Positions 16,280 through 25,068 are shown, numbered from the stretch's first letter. The stretch: DNA of 37,611 bases from Nonomuraea wenchangensis (GCF_900111685.1 NZ_FOHX01000032.1:1-37611); one strand, 5' to 3'. The notes: a model not told the origin generated them from the letters alone. Translations and numbers: made by a program.

Positions 16280-17002
16280 ATGGTCAAAGTGGCCGACCGG
16301 ATCGCTGACCGCTACCAGCGCCTCCAGGAGTGGGCACAAGAGCGGTTCGCCGATGATCCACGCGAGGCTGAGATCGCCAAGTACTCGGTCCTGGCCGTCT
16401 GCGTGGCGGGCGTAGGCCTCCTGGTGCTCGTGCTCTTCTGGCTGGCCGTCACCGTGCTCACTGCCATCATCCAAGGCGTGGCCAATGGCGTGGTCACCGG
16501 CGGGACGTGGGCACTGGAACGGGTGGCCGACTGGAAACTCACCGAGGTCGTCACCACGCCCGTTCACGCCTACATCACCGCCAACGCCGCCGGGCTGCCC
16601 ACGGGAGCGGAGGCGATCTGGTCGGCCTGGGCGGTGACCGGGCCGATCCTGTGGCTGCTGTGCTGGCTGACGGGCTCCTCCTGGAGCCTCCGCCTGGCCT
16701 GGTTCCTGTACGGGACCGGCACCGTCGCCATGGTTTACAGCGCCACCCCCGCCGGCGGTCGCATGCTCGCCACGGGCACCGCCGTCCTGTACTGGGGCGT
16801 GCTGTCGGTGTTCGCCCTACGAGGCATCCACCGCCGGCCCACCACACACGTCCACCCAGCTCCGCCCCCCACCACCGCGCTGGAACAGCTGCGTACACAC
16901 CTGGACGAGCAGTTCAGCGATGTCCAGACGCGTTTGACCAGCATGGAGGCAGCAGTCAACGATCAGCTCGTCGGCCGCAGAGCAGAACAACACGACCGCT
17001 GA
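16280..17002 (+). CDS. Integral membrane protein, unknown function
   Basis: A 240-residue protein with a good ribosome site (GAAGGAG, 7 nt before the ATG at 16280). A charged N-terminal stretch (DRYQRLQEWAQERFADDPREAEIAK) precedes a long hydrophobic helix at about 35-62, further helices at about 112-130, 135-150 and 155-175, and a cytosolic-looking helical tail with possible coiled coil (LEQLRTHLDEQFSDVQTRLTSM-type heptads, about 200-230). It follows the HTH-WD40 gene by 137 nt on the same strand and may be its membrane partner. I recognise no named domain. Confidence 0.7.
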   Translation: MVKVADRIADRYQRLQEWAQERFADDPREAEIAKYSVLAVCVAGVGLLVLVLFWLAVTVLTAIIQGVANGVVTGGTWALERVADWKLTEVVTTPVHAYITANAAGLPTGAEAIWSAWAVTGPILWLLCWLTGSSWSLRLAWFLYGTGTVAMVYSATPAGGRMLATGTAVLYWGVLSVFALRGIHRRPTTHVHPAPPPTTALEQLRTHLDEQFSDVQTRLTSMEAAVNDQLVGRRAEQHDR

Positions 17003-17465
17003 TCCACCCGTTGTGCTCAGCAGCTGATCGCGGTCATGACGAGGGGCCGTCGGCCTGGCGCTCGCGGTCGCCGGGGCGGGCGGTCGCGTTGTACGCCTCG
17101 CCGGTCCGGGCCATCCGCGCGCTGATAGCCCTCGAATGCGCTCCGCCGTACTCGTACACCTCGGGGGAGTCGCTGAGCGCTGCCTGGCGGGCGCAGCCGG
17201 GACCGGCCGGAGAGCCGCACGCCCGGCCGATCGATCCGCCAGGCCCTCGCGCCAGGCCCTCGCGCCCGGCCCGGCTCGCGACGGGCGCTGGACGTTCCGT
17301 AGTGTCCTGCTCCACCCGGACGGGCCACAACTCCTGGCTCGGTGACCAGTCCGGGCTGGACCTCTGGTTGGGCGGGTCGTGACGGCGCGGGCCGCTCTAC
17401 TCTCGCTGGCGGCACGTCCGGCTACTCTGGCCCGAGCTGCGTTCCACACTCCCGAAAGGACGCCG
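17003..17465. other. Intergenic region with possible gene remnant on the minus strand
   Basis: No complete gene is supported. On the minus strand the frame ending at 17034 reads SPEVYEYGGAHSRAISARMA then RTGEAYNATAR, which resembles the tail of a small actinomycete protein, but upstream the frame becomes Pro/Arg/Gly-rich and unconvincing. A tandem AGGCCCTCGCGCC repeat lies around 17240-17265. The CHAT operon promoter should lie toward the right end. Confidence 0.3.
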
Positions 17466-20400
17466 ATGAGCGAGCTCGAGCGCTTGGGCAGGTCCGTCGG
17501 CGAAGCCCTCGACCGCGCGGAGTCCACCGGCGACTTCGAGCCTCTCCTGTCCCCCGGCCTGCTCCGCGCCGCCCGCGCCCTGGCTGCGTTGCTGGGCCCC
17601 GACGACCGCGAGTACGGCGAGCTGCTCGGCTGGTTGTACTGGTACCGATTCCAGCTGCTGCGAGACGCGCCGTCCGCCGTCGAGGAGCTTCAGACCGCGC
17701 TGGAGCTATTCGGCCAGTGCTTCCTCAAAGGCGCGGCCCTCGACACCATCCCCGAACCGCTGCTGGAGGGCATCGCTGACCTGATCGTCGCGGAGGCAGC
17801 CGACCGGCTCGCGGCCGCCTCCTCCTTCGACGAGATCTTCGGTGCCGTCTACCTGTGGCGGCGGATCGTCGACGTCACCCCGGACGGCCATCCGGAGAAG
17901 GCCGCTCGGCTCACGAACCTCGCGAGCGCGCTCCTGCTCCAGCACTCCGTCTTCGCCCAGCACCGGTTCCTGGACGAGGCAGCCGACAGCGCGGCGGAGG
18001 CTGTCCGGCGCGCCTCCGGCGACAGCCCGTCGCTGCGGCCGAGCCTGCTGGTGCTCCGGAACGTCATGCTGCTCCGGTTCGAGCGGCTGCATGACACCGC
18101 CGACCTGGACCAGGCCATCGCGGCCTGCGAACGGCTGCGCGCCCGGCCGCCCGCCGACTGCGGCGACCTGATCGACGACGAGATGCGGTTCGGCATCGCC
18201 CTTTCCGAGAGGTTCCGGCTCGGCCGCCGCACCGCCGACCTCGACGAGGCGATCGCGCTGTACCGGAGCGCGCTGGATCACGCCGGTGAACTGCATCCGG
18301 AGTTGGCGTCGATGCTTGACTGCCTGGCGGGCGACCTGTTCCGGCGGCACGAGCAGACCGGCGAGGCCGCGGATCTCGACGAGGCCGTGGCCGTCGGACG
18401 GCGCGCCGTCGGGGCAGCGGACGAGGCCATCGGCTCGCAGCTGGTCAGCAACTTCGCGCACTTGCTGCACCACCGATTCGCGCTGTACCAGCGGGCCGAG
18501 GACTTGCGAGAGGCCGAGGCCTTGACCGAGCGCCTCACCGACGGAGACGCGGACCCGTCGATGCTCAACACCAGGGCCATGATCCTTCGGACCCGCTACG
18601 ACTGGTCCGGGTCGCGCGCCGACCTCGACGCCGCGATCATCCTGGCCCGCCGGGCGGTCGAGGCGACGTCCGAAGGCGATCCTGGCCGCTGTCCCCGGCT
18701 GCATACCCTCGGCACGGCGCTCGGCGAGGTGTTCCGGCTGACGGGCAGGATCGCGGCGTACCGCGACGCGCTCGACGCCCATGAGGAGGCCCTGGAGCTT
18801 CTGCCCTCCGGGCACGCCGACCGCGCCATCCACCTCAACGCGCTCGCCGTCCTGCGGTTCACCAACCACGAGCGGACGGGGTCACCGGCCGACCTCGACG
18901 CGGCGATCACCGTCAGCAGGAAGGCCGCCGACGCGCCGCCGCGTGACCGGCCAAGCAGGGCCGGTCATCTCGGTAACGCCGCCCTGTACCTGACGTCGAG
19001 GTTCGAGCTGCTCGGCTCCCCGGACGACCTAGACGATGCGCTCTCCCTGGCCCGCGCGGCGATGGCGGCGCGGCGTGAGGGGACCGTGAACAGCCCCCTG
19101 ATCGACGGGATACTCGCCTCCGCCCTGATCTCCCTGCACGACACGACCGGCGATCCAGCGCTGCTGGACGAGGCGATCGGCAGGTACCGCGCCCTTCTTG
19201 AGGTGATGATGCCGGGCCATCCCCACCGGGCACGCATCCTCGGGAACCTCACACACTCGGTGCTGAAGCGGGCGAGGGAGACCGGTGATGCCGCGGACGA
19301 GGCCGTCACGACCTGCCGCGAGGCGGTCGCCGCGGCCAGTGACGACGGGGAGCGCGCGCGTTTGCTCAACCTCCTCGGCATCGCGCTGAGCAAGGGGAGC
19401 GACCCCGATCCGGCGGAGGCCGTCGCGGCCGCGGCCGAGGCCGTCCGGCTGACTCCGCCGGAGGTCCCCGAGGCCACCATCCACGGGACCAATCTCGCGC
19501 TGGCCCTCAGCGAGCGGTACCGCCGTACGAGAGACCCCGCGGACAGGGACGCCGCCGCGCGGTCGTTCGCCGCAGCGGCGCGGGCGGTCGCGGGACGGCC
19601 GTCGTCCCGCATCCTGGCGGCGCGGTCGGCCGCAGACCTCCTGCACGACGGCGATCCGGCCGCCGCAGCCGAACTGCTCGGACTCGCGGTCGGGCTGCTG
19701 CCGGAGACCGTCCCGCACCAGATCGGCCAGGGCTCCCGGCAACGGAACGTCCAGCGGTTCGCGGGCCTGGCCGGGGACGCCGCAGCGCTCGCTCTGGTAG
19801 ACCCGTCATCGCCTCCGGAGGCCCGCGGCGAACGCGCGCTCCAGTTGCTGGAGGCGGGCCGGTCGGTCCTGCTCAGCCAGATCCTCGGCACCCGCGACGA
19901 CCTCGCCGCGCTGCGGGAACTCGACCCTGAGCTCGCCGGGCGCTTCGTGGCACTCCGGGCGATGCTCGACCGTCCGGCGGCTCCCACCGGCGCGTCGGGC
20001 CCGGATGTCACACGGTCGGCGGCCACCACCGCGATGGCGGGGCTGCTCGGCCGGATCCGGGCACTGGACGGCCTCGAGCGCTTCGGTCTCCCTCCCCGCC
20101 TGCCCGACCTGCTGGCCGAGGCCGCGCACGGCCCGGTCATCGTCTGCAACGTCAGCCGGTACCGCAGCGACGCGCTGATCGTGCGCCCCGGCGGGGTGAC
20201 GGTCCTGGAACTGCCGGGCCTGACGCCGGGGACGCTCATCGACCACGTCAACGCCTTCTACGCCGCGGTCCGCGACACCGGCTTCGACCGTATCGCTGTC
20301 CGGGTGCGTGCGCAGACGCGGCTCCGCGAGATCCTCGGCTGGCTGTGGGAGACGGTGACCGGTCCCGTCCTGCGGACGCTGGAGGCCGGAACACGCGTCT

Positions 20401-21143
20401 GGTGGGTGCCCGGCGGGGTGCTGGGGCTGCTCCCGCTTCACGCGGCCGGGCCCGCCGACGCTCCCGGCGTGCTGGATCTGGTCGTCTCGTCCTACAGCCC
20501 GACCGTTACCGCGCTGAGCCGGGCCCGCCGCAGGGCCGCGCGGGCGGGCTCGGGCCGGGCGCTTGTTGTGGCGATGCCAGCCACGCCCGGGTTCGCGGAC
20601 GGCGACCTGCCCCACGCGGGCACCGAGGCGGCCGAGGTGGCGGCGGCGATGCCGGGCACGGTCCTGCTCGGAACCGTCGCCACTCGCGAGGCCGTCCTGG
20701 CGCTTCTCGACGGCTGTTCGGTCGCGCACTTCGCCTGCCACGCCGTGAACGATCTCGCTGACCCGTCCCGGAGCAAGCTGCTGCTCCAGGATCACGCCAC
20801 CGCGCCGCTGGACGTGGCAGCGCTCAACGGCCTCGACCTCGCCCACGCGCGGCTGGCATACCTGTCGGCCTGCACAACGGCCGTCACCCGCACCGACCAA
20901 CTGCACGACGAGGCGATCCATCTCGCGTCCGCGTTCCTGCTGGCCGGGTTCCCGCAGGTCGTGGGGACGCTCTGGCCGATCGCCGACGACACGGCGCTGG
21001 CGGTGGCCCGCGGGTTCTACGGGCGGGCGGCGGGCACCGGCGAGGACGCGGCGCGGTCGCTGCACGAGGCGATGCTGGCCGTCCGTGACCGGGCGCCGGC
21101 GGCGCCGTCGCTATGGGCGGCCTTCCTGCACATTGGGGCCTGA
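17466..21143 (+). CDS. CHAT-domain caspase-like protease with TPR-like repeats
   Basis: A 1225-residue protein from ATG 17466, chosen for the GAAAGGA ribosome site just upstream. Residues about 1-830 contain roughly a dozen TPR/Sel1-like helical repeats with the signature (A)DLDEAIALYRxAL. The C-terminal part from about 950 is a CHAT domain (caspase HetF associated with TPRs). The catalytic dyad is visible: His1092 in AHFACHA and Cys1136 in YLSACTTA, followed by AFLLAGFPQVVGTLWPI. CHAT proteins are proteases, often switched on by a sensor and cutting a partner to cause dormancy or death. It leads an operon with a CPxxxC protein (29 nt on) and a membrane protein. No NTPase is present, so its repeats may be the sensor. 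Confidence 0.9.
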   Translation: MSELERLGRSVGEALDRAESTGDFEPLLSPGLLRAARALAALLGPDDREYGELLGWLYWYRFQLLRDAPSAVEELQTALELFGQCFLKGAALDTIPEPLLEGIADLIVAEAADRLAAASSFDEIFGAVYLWRRIVDVTPDGHPEKAARLTNLASALLLQHSVFAQHRFLDEAADSAAEAVRRASGDSPSLRPSLLVLRNVMLLRFERLHDTADLDQAIAACERLRARPPADCGDLIDDEMRFGIALSERFRLGRRTADLDEAIALYRSALDHAGELHPELASMLDCLAGDLFRRHEQTGEAADLDEAVAVGRRAVGAADEAIGSQLVSNFAHLLHHRFALYQRAEDLREAEALTERLTDGDADPSMLNTRAMILRTRYDWSGSRADLDAAIILARRAVEATSEGDPGRCPRLHTLGTALGEVFRLTGRIAAYRDALDAHEEALELLPSGHADRAIHLNALAVLRFTNHERTGSPADLDAAITVSRKAADAPPRDRPSRAGHLGNAALYLTSRFELLGSPDDLDDALSLARAAMAARREGTVNSPLIDGILASALISLHDTTGDPALLDEAIGRYRALLEVMMPGHPHRARILGNLTHSVLKRARETGDAADEAVTTCREAVAAASDDGERARLLNLLGIALSKGSDPDPAEAVAAAAEAVRLTPPEVPEATIHGTNLALALSERYRRTRDPADRDAAARSFAAAARAVAGRPSSRILAARSAADLLHDGDPAAAAELLGLAVGLLPETVPHQIGQGSRQRNVQRFAGLAGDAAALALVDPSSPPEARGERALQLLEAGRSVLLSQILGTRDDLAALRELDPELAGRFVALRAMLDRPAAPTGASGPDVTRSAATTAMAGLLGRIRALDGLERFGLPPRLPDLLAEAAHGPVIVCNVSRYRSDALIVRPGGVTVLELPGLTPGTLIDHVNAFYAAVRDTGFDRIAVRVRAQTRLREILGWLWETVTGPVLRTLEAGTRVWWVPGGVLGLLPLHAAGPADAPGVLDLVVSSYSPTVTALSRARRRAARAGSGRALVVAMPATPGFADGDLPHAGTEAAEVAAAMPGTVLLGTVATREAVLALLDGCSVAHFACHAVNDLADPSRSKLLLQDHATAPLDVAALNGLDLAHARLAYLSACTTAVTRTDQLHDEAIHLASAFLLAGFPQVVGTLWPIADDTALAVARGFYGRAAGTGEDAARSLHEAMLAVRDRAPAAPSLWAAFLHIGA

Positions 21144-21172
21144 ACCCGGGAGCGCGGCCTTAGAGTGGCCGC

Positions 21173-21544
21173 GTGGAGAAGGACGCGATCGCTTACATCT
21201 GCGAGCATTCCGATGATCTGCGGGTGATCCTGGCGGATCCGACCCCGTTGGACACCGTCCTCGACGCCGTCCGCGACGGCGACGACCCGGCCGGGGCACG
21301 GCCCCTCCTCGACGCTCTGCACGCGGCCGTCCAGCGGGCCGGCGACGCGTTCGGAATCATCCCCCACGATCATCGGGGCCCCGAGATGGCCACGGGCGCA
21401 GGGCTGGGGTCCGCGCGTCGACTCGAGATCTTCTTCTACTGCCCACGCGGCCGGTGCTCGCGGATCTGGGAGCCGGACCGGGAGAACCTCACCGTCCCGA
21501 GCTGCGTGGTGTTCGGTGAGGAGCTCGCCGAGAGAAGATCCTGA
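21173..21544 (+). CDS. Small CPxxxC protein of the CHAT operon
   Basis: A 123-residue protein with a GTG start at 21173 (VEKDAIAYICEHSDDLRVIL). The first 65 residues look helical and acidic. The C-terminal part has RLEIFFYCPRGRCSRIWEPD, a Cys-x4-Cys pair with aromatic residues that could bind zinc, followed by a short beta-rich end. It lies between the CHAT gene and a membrane protein and overlaps the latter by one base (TGATG), so production is coupled. Similar small CPxxxC proteins accompany CHAT genes in other actinomycetes as I recall. It may be a substrate, adaptor or regulator of the protease. Function is not established. Confidence 0.65.
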   Translation: MEKDAIAYICEHSDDLRVILADPTPLDTVLDAVRDGDDPAGARPLLDALHAAVQRAGDAFGIIPHDHRGPEMATGAGLGSARRLEIFFYCPRGRCSRIWEPDRENLTVPSCVVFGEELAERRS

Positions 21545-22491
21545 TGGGCCTGCTCGAGGAGGTCGGCAAGAAGTTCGCCGAGCGCTGGCTGACGCTGCTG
21601 GTGCTGCCCGGTGCGTTGTTCCTGTGCGCGCTGTACGCGGCCGTCAGCCTGGACGGCTTCGACTTCGCGGCGCTGGCGCGGGAGGCGGACCGGTTCGACG
21701 CCAAGAACCGTGGCGACGGGTTCGCGCTCCTGTTCCTCGTCGTGTTCGGGCTGCTCTCGGCGGCGGCCGGGCTGGCTGTGTCGGCGCTCGGGACGCTGGT
21801 GGAGCGGCTGTGGCTGGCCGAGCGGTGGACGGCCTGGCCCGTGCCGCTGTACCGGGCGGCGCTGTGGCGGGTGACAGCGAGGGCGCGCGCGTGGGACGCG
21901 GCGTTCGCCGCGCAGGAGGAGTTGCGCCGCCGGTATCTGCGGGGGCTGATTCCGGGCGCGGAGCCGTCCGGGGTCACCGAACGCGATGTGCTGCGGGCAC
22001 GCGCGAGAGTCACCGGGAAGTGCCCGGAACGTCCGGGACGTCCCACGTGGATGGGCAGCCGGATCCAGGCGGTCACTGACCGGTTCTGGGCAGAGTGCTC
22101 CCTCGATCTGCCCAGCGTCTGGCCGTCCCTGTGGCTGTTCCTGCCGGACACCACGCGCACCGAGCTCCGGCAGGCGCGGGAGGCGTTGACCAGAGCGGCG
22201 GCCCTGGCCGCGTGGGCGGTTCCGTATCTGGCGGCGGCGTTGTGGTGGTGGCCCGCGCTGTTGCTGCCACCCGCGCTGGCGGCCGCCGGGTGGCGGCGGG
22301 GCCGCCGCGCGGCCGAAGCATACGCACTGTTGATGGAGGCGACGGTCCGGCTGCACGGGCCTGGCCTGGCCGCGAGCCTGGGACTCGTCCAGGTGGGCCC
22401 GCTGGACACGACGCTCGGCGAGCGCCTCACCCTGGTCACGCAGGGGCGCTCGTATCTGCTGCCCTTGACAGAGAGCCGTCCCGGGGAATGA
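21544..22491 (+). CDS. Membrane protein of the CHAT operon
   Basis: A 315-residue protein starting at ATG 21544 inside the stop of the preceding gene. Hydrophobic segments lie at about 15-36 (WLTLLVLPGALFLCALYAAV), 59-85 and 222-252 (WAVPYLAAALWWWPALLLPP). The central part has helical charged sequence and the stretch PTWMGSRIQAVTDRFW, then LDLPSVWPSLWLFLPD, a pattern I associate with a widespread actinobacterial family of unknown function. In this operon it is a plausible membrane effector or anchor that CHAT cleavage could activate. That role is inference from context only. Confidence 0.7.
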   Translation: MGLLEEVGKKFAERWLTLLVLPGALFLCALYAAVSLDGFDFAALAREADRFDAKNRGDGFALLFLVVFGLLSAAAGLAVSALGTLVERLWLAERWTAWPVPLYRAALWRVTARARAWDAAFAAQEELRRRYLRGLIPGAEPSGVTERDVLRARARVTGKCPERPGRPTWMGSRIQAVTDRFWAECSLDLPSVWPSLWLFLPDTTRTELRQAREALTRAAALAAWAVPYLAAALWWWPALLLPPALAAAGWRRGRRAAEAYALLMEATVRLHGPGLAASLGLVQVGPLDTTLGERLTLVTQGRSYLLPLTESRPGE

Positions 22492-22679
22492 TCGTCGGGT
22501 GCCCGCATGGACGTGCGAGGCCCAGGGACGGCGTCACCGGACGGACCTCGCGTACCGCGCCGGGGCCTGTGCCGGTGAGCTCCCGTAATCGTTGAGCGCG
22601 CGATCATCCGAGGCTGAACAATTGTTACTCACTGTAGTTGAGCTGGGGGACTGCGGCCTGCCATGGCAACGCGCTTGGA

Positions 22680-22827
22680 CCGGGGAGAGAACGTGGCCGG
22701 TTTGCGCCATCATGACGGCGCCCGCCCGCAAGTAGCGCAGGGCGATCGGGTCGCGGAGCAGTTCCAGTGTGGCCTCGACGGAGTCGACCCCGCCGCCGAG
22801 GCCTACGACGATGGGCACGTTTACCAC
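22680..22827 (-). pseudogene. N-terminal stump of a PAPS-reductase-like PP-loop protein
   Basis: From the GTG at 22827, preceded by AGGAGG at 5-nt spacing, the frame reads VVNVPIVVGLGGGVDSVEAT, then LELLRDPIALRYLRAGAVMM and AQTGH. GLGGGVDS is the PP-loop of the phosphoadenosine-phosphosulfate reductase/ATP-pyrophosphatase superfamily, and the AQTG motif fits its second strand. After about 50 residues similarity stops and the frame runs into Pro/Ser-rich sequence ending at 22534. Intact relatives are several hundred residues long, so only the start remains. It is the last gene of the minus-strand block, and the block is probably truncated here, next to the CHAT operon. Confidence 0.55.
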
Positions 22828-23022
22828 CAGGTCCTCCTGGTCTTTGCGATGGCGGGCATCAAAGAGCCCCGCCGGGCAGCGGGGTGCCCACGGGGTATCG
22901 GTAAAGGGGTGGAGGAGAGTCAGCCGGGGCCGTCAGCGGGTCACTTGCCGCGCTGTTCGCCGCAGGTGTTCATCGTGTCGCCGAGCGGGCGCGGCCACGA
23001 GGAACTGTTGCTGGCGTGCCCG

Positions 23023-23145
23023 TTACGGACGCGGGTCGGCCAGCGCGCTCTTGTGCTCGGCGACAGCCTGATGCAGGCGCTGTGCCAGGCGGTGCCGGCG
23101 GCGGTTCGCTGCCGTATGGGCGCGGGCTGGCACCTCACGCGGCAT
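23023..23145 (-). CDS. Small basic protein overlapping the methylase-like gene (tentative)
   Basis: A 40-residue frame beginning MPREVPARAHTAANRRRHRL and ending in a helical AVAEHKSALADPRP. Its ATG lies within the last 11 nt of the methylase-like gene (ATGCCGCGTGA), an arrangement repeated elsewhere in the window. It is short and could be chance. The remaining ~195 nt down to the PP-loop stump hold nothing I can support. Confidence 0.35.
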   Translation of the reverse strand: MPREVPARAHTAANRRRHRLAQRLHQAVAEHKSALADPRP

Positions 23146-24187
23146 CGCGACGCGCCGCCCGGGTGATGATCTGGCCGGCTTCGATGACCGCCTGCAGGCC
23201 GGCGACGGCGTAGGCCAGGTGCTCGAACCTGTCGAGTACCTCTCGTCGGCGTCGGGCAGCCAGGGCGGGACCGTTGCCGCTGGCCAAGGTGTCTCCGCAG
23301 AAAATGAGCACGTGAGAGCCGAGGCCCCAGATCATGGCGTTGACCGCGCAGCACGCGGCCGCAAGCGGGTCGAGGTCGCCCATCGACCACCGGTAGTCGG
23401 CCGGGTCGGCGCCGGACAAGCGCAGCATGAGCGCGGCCGCTCGGATCATCCCACCGGTCCCGGCCGCGCAGTCGTCGAATGACCGGCCCGCTGCGGGGGT
23501 TTCCAGCAGGGCCAGCTGGACCAGCAGGGCGGTCAGGTCCGGTGGGCTGTGGTGCTCGGCGAGCGCGTGGCGGTCGCCGGGCGAACGCAGCACGGTCAGC
23601 AGCGCCCCGAGCGCGTCGTAGTGACACCGCTCGACAGGATCAGGATGTCCGGTCAGCCCGAGCAAACCGCCGGTGACGGCGCTGCGGGCGACGGCGTGGA
23701 TCGCTCGCAGCAGTTCGTCGGCCGGTTCCTCCGCATCAAGCCAGGCCGCCAGAGGACGGCAGCAGGAGACGAGATAGGGGTCATACAGCCAGGCGTGCGC
23801 CCACAGGCGGCGCAGGAACCCGTACAGGGCGGCCGCGTCCAGGCCCAGGACGTGCTGGGCGACGTCACGGCCTTCGTGCAAGTCCTGCTGGCCGAGCAGC
23901 GCCAGCGTGGCTGTCACTCCGAGGGGGACCGCGATCGCCTCGCTGATGTTAGAGGCATGCCACGCAGCGGCGATCTTCTCGGCCAGCTTGTAGGGAGTCG
24001 TGCGGGCCAGCGGCAATCGGGAGGATGTCGAGACGGGAGCTGGTGCGGGGGTGGAGCCGCGCCCGGGGCACGCAGGCGGTGGGGGGATGGCGGCAGCCAG
24101 TCCTGAGGGTCGTTCGTCGGCTCCCGCTGTCTCGGTGAACAGGTCGAGCTGCTGTTGTCCCTCGACAGGGCGTCTGCGTCTACCCAC
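23135..24187 (-). CDS. N6-DNA-methylase-like protein lacking the NPPY motif
   Basis: A 350-residue protein if begun at GTG 24187 (VGRRRRPVEGQQQLDLF). The N-terminal half is helical (KLAEKIAAAWHASNISEAIAV). SAM-binding motif I is clear at about 237-246 (FDDCAAGTGG), followed by MGDLDPLAAACCAVNAMIWG, as in HsdM-type adenine methylases. The catalytic (D/N)PP(Y/F/W) motif expected some 40-60 residues later is absent; the protein ends soon after VLIFCGDTLAS. It may bind SAM or DNA without methylating. A short in-frame start with a strong ribosome site lies upstream in another frame (24180-24251), so the true N-terminus may have been separated by a one-base change. Its neighbours are mobile-element-type genes. 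Confidence 0.7.
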   Translation of the reverse strand: MGRRRRPVEGQQQLDLFTETAGADERPSGLAAAIPPPPACPGRGSTPAPAPVSTSSRLPLARTTPYKLAEKIAAAWHASNISEAIAVPLGVTATLALLGQQDLHEGRDVAQHVLGLDAAALYGFLRRLWAHAWLYDPYLVSCCRPLAAWLDAEEPADELLRAIHAVARSAVTGGLLGLTGHPDPVERCHYDALGALLTVLRSPGDRHALAEHHSPPDLTALLVQLALLETPAAGRSFDDCAAGTGGMIRAAALMLRLSGADPADYRWSMGDLDPLAAACCAVNAMIWGLGSHVLIFCGDTLASGNGPALAARRRREVLDRFEHLAYAVAGLQAVIEAGQIITRAARRDAA

Positions 24188-24251
24188 GGCGACCGCCGAA
24201 GACGGTGGTGCGCCAGGTGAGGCCCGGCAGGGTGAGGTCGGGTACGAGCAT
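24180..24251 (-). CDS. 23-codon leader or displaced N-terminus of the methylase-like gene
   Basis: ATG at 24251 with AGGAGAAACG directly before it encodes MLVPDLTLPGLTWRTTVFGG and RRG. Its TAG stop (24182-24180) overlaps the GTG of the methylase-like frame. The peptide does not look like random sequence, and the ribosome site is the best in the vicinity. Removing one G from the GGG at 24183-24185 would fuse it directly to the downstream frame. It is either a frameshifted true N-terminus or a coupled leader peptide. Confidence 0.45.
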   Translation of the reverse strand: MLVPDLTLPGLTWRTTVFGGRRG

Positions 24252-24585
24252 CGTTTCTCCTGATGGAAGAGTCGGTGGAGGCCAGAGCCGGGCGGCCAGG
24301 AGGCTGCGGCCGGCGGACGGATCTGAGCGCGGTGCAGGGGTTGTCGCAAGGCCTGAACGGGTCTCCGATCAGCCCTGAGCGTCCAGGTGGTGGCAGCCGC
24401 GCCGAACAGGCCGTCGTGAGTGCGGTGCTGACCACGAACCTGCTCCCGCAGGTGGGCGGCATGGCGCAGGGGAGGGGATCACCTTCCTGGTGTTGGGCAG
24501 GTTCGCACGGAGCGGCGGCGCCGCAGATCGTGGCGGCCAGTACTCCCCTGAGTTCACCGAAGCGGGAAGGCAGGGAGTCGCTCTG
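24252..24585. other. Gap without a supported gene
   Basis: About 330 nt between the methylase-like leader and the 130-residue gene. On the minus strand one frame reads HAAHLREQVRGQHRTHDGLF with protein-like composition but lacks any start codon, so it may be a remnant. Nothing is supported on the plus strand. Confidence 0.3.
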
Positions 24586-24978
24586 TCACGGCCCAGCGAG
24601 GGCGCGATGGCGACGGATGAAGTGGCGGGCGAGCGTGAGCAGGGCCTCGAAGCAGGTGCAGTCCTCGTCGGTGCCCTCGCCGCAGACGCCGTCGCACGCC
24701 TCGTGGTACCAGCCGCCCGCCTGGGGCCGTGTCTCGGTTCTCCATCGGCGGGCGGCGTGACTGAACACGGCTGCCAGGGGAGGTGCCATCGAGGGATCGG
24801 TCAGTGCGATCCATGGCGCGTCCGCGTCGTTGAGGTAGGTGACCGCGATGCATCCCAAGGCATCGGCGGACAGGAAGTTGCTGGTGAGCCTCCAGGGGGT
24901 GGCAGTGGTCTGCTCGCCGGCGGAGGCGACGATGTCCGCAGCCGTCGTCAGTTCATGGTCCGGGGTCAGGTCAGGCAT
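24586..24978 (-). CDS. Hypothetical protein with Cys cluster
   Basis: A 130-residue protein starting MPDLTPDHELTTAADIVASA. The first half suggests an alpha/beta fold (ALGCIAVTYLNDADAPWIAL). The C-terminal part has HEACDGVCGEGTDEDCTCFE at about residues 91-110, a His-Cys cluster that could bind zinc, followed by a basic helix. It is a soluble protein in the minus-strand block. I do not recognise the family. Confidence 0.6.
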   Translation of the reverse strand: MPDLTPDHELTTAADIVASAGEQTTATPWRLTSNFLSADALGCIAVTYLNDADAPWIALTDPSMAPPLAAVFSHAARRWRTETRPQAGGWYHEACDGVCGEGTDEDCTCFEALLTLARHFIRRHRALAGP

Positions 24979-25057
24979 CGGCGGACCCCACCTGGGCCGT
25001 CCGCTTGGTGATCATGGTGCGTCCGCGCGAGCTATGCGGATGAGTGCCGAAGGTCAA
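24971..25057 (-). CDS. 28-codon small protein with TTG start (tentative)
   Basis: TTG at 25057 follows AAAGGAG (25063-25069) at 5 nt. The peptide begins LTFGTHPHSSRGRTMITKRT and ends AQVGSADA, and its stop overlaps the ATG of the 130-residue gene (ATGCCTGA). The ribosome site and coupling favour a real gene. Size and rare start keep confidence low. Confidence 0.35.
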   Translation of the reverse strand: MTFGTHPHSSRGRTMITKRTAQVGSADA

Positions 25058-25068
25058 AGGGGCTCCTT

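Noticed and set aside
18965..20251. Open frame of over 400 codons antisense to the CHAT gene
   Set aside because: Ser/Arg/Ala-rich without any motif, while the plus strand carries clear TPR-like repeats and a CHAT domain.
22663..23166. Plus-strand open frame between the CHAT operon and the methylase-like gene
   Set aside because: It is antisense to the PP-loop stump, has mixed composition and no ribosome site or motif.
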